A stretch of DNA of 7,725 bases, taken from the NCBI GenBank assembly GCA_017457555.1, contig JAFTHG010000036.1, positions 1 to 7,725 on the forward strand. Reading direction: 5' to 3'. Origin of the DNA: Kiritimatiellia bacterium. Lineage in GTDB: Bacteria; Verrucomicrobiota; Kiritimatiellia; RFP12; DVOR01. The translations under genes were made by a program, and so were the position numbers. Numbering within the stretch: position 1 is the stretch's first letter; each line of letters starts with the position of its first letter. Shown in pieces: positions 5,152 through 7,725 of the stretch. The notes below the pieces were generated by a model. The model searched no databases and was not told the DNA's origin. It worked only from the letters and a program-made list of their open reading frames with translations.

Positions 5152-7551
5152 ATGAAGCACACACTTCTTGCACTGTTTCTTGTCGGCACGGGCTCACTCC
5201 TTGCACAATCGCTGGCGCCTAACAACTACACCCGTGGGCACCTCGCAATTCCACAATTGCGCAATAACAGCATTGCACCCGTCCATGCAATTCCAATCAG
5301 CGAGGCTGATCCCATAGCGGATCAAGAGCCGAATCAAACGCAATATCAATTAGAAGCCAACGTCACGTTGGGGGCGACTGACGTGGAATTAAGTGCACCC
5401 CAGTATTATCTCGGAGATGAGATCACCCAACCCAGCGATCCCATTGACTGGAATGCTATCCATAGTCGTCTGGATACCTACACGTATCACTTTCTGGTGG
5501 ATACCAAAGGTGAAAAGGTCTATGCCGTGGCCGGCGGTACAGCGACCTTCACGTGGCCACTCCTGAACGGTCGAGAAGTTGAAACCATCTGTCAAATCGC
5601 CTATTCCAGCAAAACCCGTCCCAAGCGCGTCTTTTGGACAAACGCCCCCTATAAGGGCCCTACGGTCTCTTTGAACAATTCCTTTGTTAAACTCGTAGGC
5701 GATCCGAAGTTGGTCACGGTTAAAACAGAAACAACCACCTATCCGAACTCTGACTTAGTCATTGAAACCAAGACGCTTCACGGCATTTATATTGACGAAA
5801 CCGCCAATACAATTCATGTCATCCAAGGCGACCGCGCCACCTATGGTGATTTGCGCGGACAATTTGTGGCGGCATACTACAGTTCGGGACACTTTGACGA
5901 CCTGCTTGGTTTACAAGTTATTGAAGTCTCCTCACCGGAACCCGTCATGCTCACGGGCTTTGTCGGTGAAGCCGTAAAACCTGATGGCGGAGGTTTCCCG
6001 ACTGACGGATTGCAGCCCTACCCAATCTCAATCACTCCTACAGATGACAAGGGCTTCTACTACTATCAGCATGTAGCGACCACGCCAAACAATCCGCAGC
6101 ATATGAAGGTCTATCCGCTCCGTCCTACGGATTCTGCGAATATGCGTTTGCAGGTCTGGTGGAAAGAGGCAGACGAATTTGACACTCTGTGGCCCTTTGA
6201 ACTCTCATCGTATAATTGTACCTGGAGCGAAAAACCTTTGACGCAAGTGGTCGCTGCGGATGGCGGAATATCGCTTCCTTTGATTGTCGGAACGACCTCC
6301 GGTTATACGGCAACTATTGAAAAGTGCCTTGATTCCTCTATTGGAAGTGTTACGGCAAATACCACGGCCCAATCGTATACCGTGTCGTTTCAGGATCAAA
6401 AGCAGGAAGGTTTTTGGACGCTGCGCCTGACGGCCGGAGACAATATTTGGTTTGTTCCTGTGCACGCCATTGCCAATACAAGCACTAATCATTTCTCAAC
6501 CATCGCAACCGAGTGGCTGGTTGGCGAAGAAATTATTCCACGCGGCGGAGATGCCAGTGGTTTGACGCTGGAGCACACCCCCACCGAAGTTGATGAAACG
6601 TTGGCCGGTTACATCTACGAAAAAACATCTGCTCCACTTTGGAACCCTGAACTCTATCGTGAGCCCTCCACAGACGCAACCGCAGATGCGACAGAAGCGT
6701 TACCCTCGGCAATTTTCCCAGTACGCGCCTTAAAGGGAGCCTCCGAAAAACATGTAGAAGTGTGGTGGCAGGGTTCTTACCAGCAGGAAGGGATGCCCCA
6801 GCCCATTACTTCTCCGGTTTTAGTCCAACGTTATGCACCCCGATGGCCAACTGCGACCGAAGCACCTGCAATTGTACTCGCCTCCGGACTTGGAAGCGCA
6901 GGCATCAGCACCGCACAGAGCGGTAAAGCGATGAAGATCGCTACGGCAGAATCACAATTGGAGCTTCCCTTACGTAGATTCTTTGGCGATGGTGGCACAC
7001 TTGCGTTTTGGATCAATCGCAACACTGCGACGTCTGGCAATCTTATCCGTTTAGGCGATTCTCAGTCTAATTTCACCCTTACTTTCGCGCTTGACGCAGG
7101 CAACCTGAAGACCGAGATTACAGGTTGGGCAACCGATGCCACCATGGAAACAAAGCGTACGTTGACAGCGACGACTGAGATCTCAACAAATGCATGGACT
7201 TTTGTTGCAATTACGCTTGAGCAATCGGATAACCCAAGCATTACGTTGCAACTCAATGACACCGTTAAAGCTGTTCAGCATCTGAAAAGCTCTGAAAACT
7301 CCGATACAGGATTCACCCAAACCATTATTGATGTCGCCACGCAGCAAACTCCCACCGGAACCAATTATCCATTGTGGCCAACAACGGACACCAAGCAGCC
7401 CTTCTCCCTCGCATCCGGTGTCATTGGTTGCGACGACACCCACGCTGCCGCAGCCAATGTACTCTTGGATGAACTCTCTCTCTGGCGCAGAACACTCACC
7501 CCCAACGAATTAAAAGATTTGCAATATCGCTTCCAACCTTACCACTTTTAG
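5152..7551 (+). CDS. Large secreted protein with duplicated VWW module and C-terminal LamG-like domain
   Basis: This encodes 799 aa, last in the operon. The signal peptide is residues 1-18 (MKHTLLALFLVGTGSLLA, cleavage before QSL). RVFWTN (159-164) marks an N-terminal beta domain. Two copies of a module follow: VYPLRP with VWW at 320-337, and IFPVRA with VWW at 521-539. The second copy runs on through YAPRWP (561-566) to IVLASGLGS (574-582). From about 586 to the end is a LamG/concanavalin-like jelly roll, shown by GGTLAFWINR (614-623), a central set of strands, and the closing LDELSLWRRTLTPNELKDL (772-790). Such domains bind carbohydrate or protein ligands; none is catalytic on its own. No anchor is seen. 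It is 12 bases after gene 4. The last few residues (YHF) and the stop lie in DNA that reads as another gene on the minus strand, so the true C-terminus may differ. The ligand is unknown; an adhesive or matrix role is inferred. Confidence 0.85.
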   Translation: MKHTLLALFLVGTGSLLAQSLAPNNYTRGHLAIPQLRNNSIAPVHAIPISEADPIADQEPNQTQYQLEANVTLGATDVELSAPQYYLGDEITQPSDPIDWNAIHSRLDTYTYHFLVDTKGEKVYAVAGGTATFTWPLLNGREVETICQIAYSSKTRPKRVFWTNAPYKGPTVSLNNSFVKLVGDPKLVTVKTETTTYPNSDLVIETKTLHGIYIDETANTIHVIQGDRATYGDLRGQFVAAYYSSGHFDDLLGLQVIEVSSPEPVMLTGFVGEAVKPDGGGFPTDGLQPYPISITPTDDKGFYYYQHVATTPNNPQHMKVYPLRPTDSANMRLQVWWKEADEFDTLWPFELSSYNCTWSEKPLTQVVAADGGISLPLIVGTTSGYTATIEKCLDSSIGSVTANTTAQSYTVSFQDQKQEGFWTLRLTAGDNIWFVPVHAIANTSTNHFSTIATEWLVGEEIIPRGGDASGLTLEHTPTEVDETLAGYIYEKTSAPLWNPELYREPSTDATADATEALPSAIFPVRALKGASEKHVEVWWQGSYQQEGMPQPITSPVLVQRYAPRWPTATEAPAIVLASGLGSAGISTAQSGKAMKIATAESQLELPLRRFFGDGGTLAFWINRNTATSGNLIRLGDSQSNFTLTFALDAGNLKTEITGWATDATMETKRTLTATTEISTNAWTFVAITLEQSDNPSITLQLNDTVKAVQHLKSSENSDTGFTQTIIDVATQQTPTGTNYPLWPTTDTKQPFSLASGVIGCDDTHAAAANVLLDELSLWRRTLTPNELKDLQYRFQPYHF

Positions 7552-7725
7552 TCTCACTTGAATCTGTAACAGTCAAAGTAAATTCCGCCTGATTACCTGT
7601 TCCTGCACCGGAGAGACTGAAGCTGTGTCCGTTAAGATCTAACGTAACATCAGATTTTCCGCTATCGTTTATAGCTTTACCGTTTGAAATAAGAGTTGCA
7701 TTTAAAGCATCCTTTAAAAGGGTAA
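7496..7725 (-). CDS. Partial minus-strand surface-repeat-like gene, 3' end only
   Basis: An open frame enters from the right edge (first full codon at 7723) and runs 75 codons to TGA at 7498-7496. Its start lies outside the window. The peptide includes SDVTLDLNGHSFSLSGAG and FTLTVTDSSETKSGKV, the style of beta-helical, LNGH-type surface proteins of gut bacteria. After GKV the frame only mirrors the antisense of gene 5 (GSDIANLLIRWG), so the native part probably ends near 7540. Base composition supports a separate origin: positions 7561-7725 are about 39% GC by hand count, against about 59% for 7381-7500. It is either a convergent gene truncated by a rearrangement or the far side of an assembly chimera. 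No terminator lies between it and gene 5. Confidence 0.5.
   Translation of the reverse strand, partial: TLLKDALNATLISNGKAINDSGKSDVTLDLNGHSFSLSGAGTGNQAEFTLTVTDSSETKSGKVGSDIANLLIRWG
7520..7552. other. Probable sequence junction between the operon and unrelated DNA
   Basis: To the left, gene 5 reads as a good LamG C-terminal motif up to about QYR (7524-7532). To the right, the minus strand reads as KSGKV and onward in a different protein. The TAG stop of gene 5 (7549-7551) lies in the antisense of that protein, and the minus-strand TGA lies in the antisense of gene 5. Neither stop looks native. The break can be placed only to within about 30 bases. Confidence 0.5.

Noticed and set aside
1..7725. 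tRNA, rRNA, CRISPR array or riboswitch
   Set aside because: I saw no cloverleaf, rRNA-like sequence, regularly spaced repeats or recognisable riboswitch core anywhere in the window.

Overview
The window looks like a piece of a Gram-negative-type bacterial chromosome or metagenomic contig, not a phage. It holds one compact operon of five plus-strand genes (284-7551), and each encodes a protein that starts with a Sec-type signal peptide. The gene 1 and gene 5 sequences, and the YQGRL-type N-terminal domain of gene 3, resemble surface proteins I remember from the PVC superphylum (Verrucomicrobia, Lentisphaerae, Kiritimatiellota). A gut-type Kiritimatiellota-like host is my best guess. That is recollection of family style, not a search result.

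Layout: 1-283 is a non-coding leader. It carries an inverted repeat with a T-run on the minus strand (3-52), a possible dispersed-repeat motif (50-72), GC-rich small palindromes (87-130) and an AT-rich promoter-like stretch (about 212-241). Gene 1 (284-1978) is a 564-aa secreted beta-rich protein without a firm family name. Genes 2, 3 and 4 (1980-3020, 3041-4075, 4093-5139) are divergent tandem paralogues of 344-348 aa. Each has a signal peptide, an N-terminal beta domain, a Thr-rich shaft-like middle and a C-terminal phage-tail-collar-type domain with a conserved His-Thr-His motif. Gene 5 (5152-7551) is a 799-aa secreted protein with an internally duplicated VWW module and a C-terminal LamG/concanavalin-like jelly roll. 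Gaps between genes are 1, 20, 17 and 12 bases, each start has a good Shine-Dalgarno site, and no terminator or internal promoter is evident, so co-transcription is likely.

Taken together, the operon seems to export a set of fibre-forming or adhesive proteins. Three tail-fibre-tip-like proteins, probably trimeric and metal-stabilised by analogy with T4 gp12, are made with two large beta-sandwich/lectin-like partners. Phage tail fibres are assembled in the cytoplasm and have no Sec signals, so this looks like a bacterial reuse of the collar fold outside the cytoplasm. That is the most interesting content of the window.

At the right edge (about 7520-7725) the sequence changes character. It becomes AT-rich, and a minus-strand reading frame entering from beyond the window encodes a surface-repeat-like peptide. 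The gene 5 stop lies in the antisense of that frame, and the minus frame stops inside the antisense of gene 5. This is the signature of a junction between two unrelated sequences, either a genuine rearrangement or an assembly chimera, so the C-terminus of gene 5 should be treated with caution.
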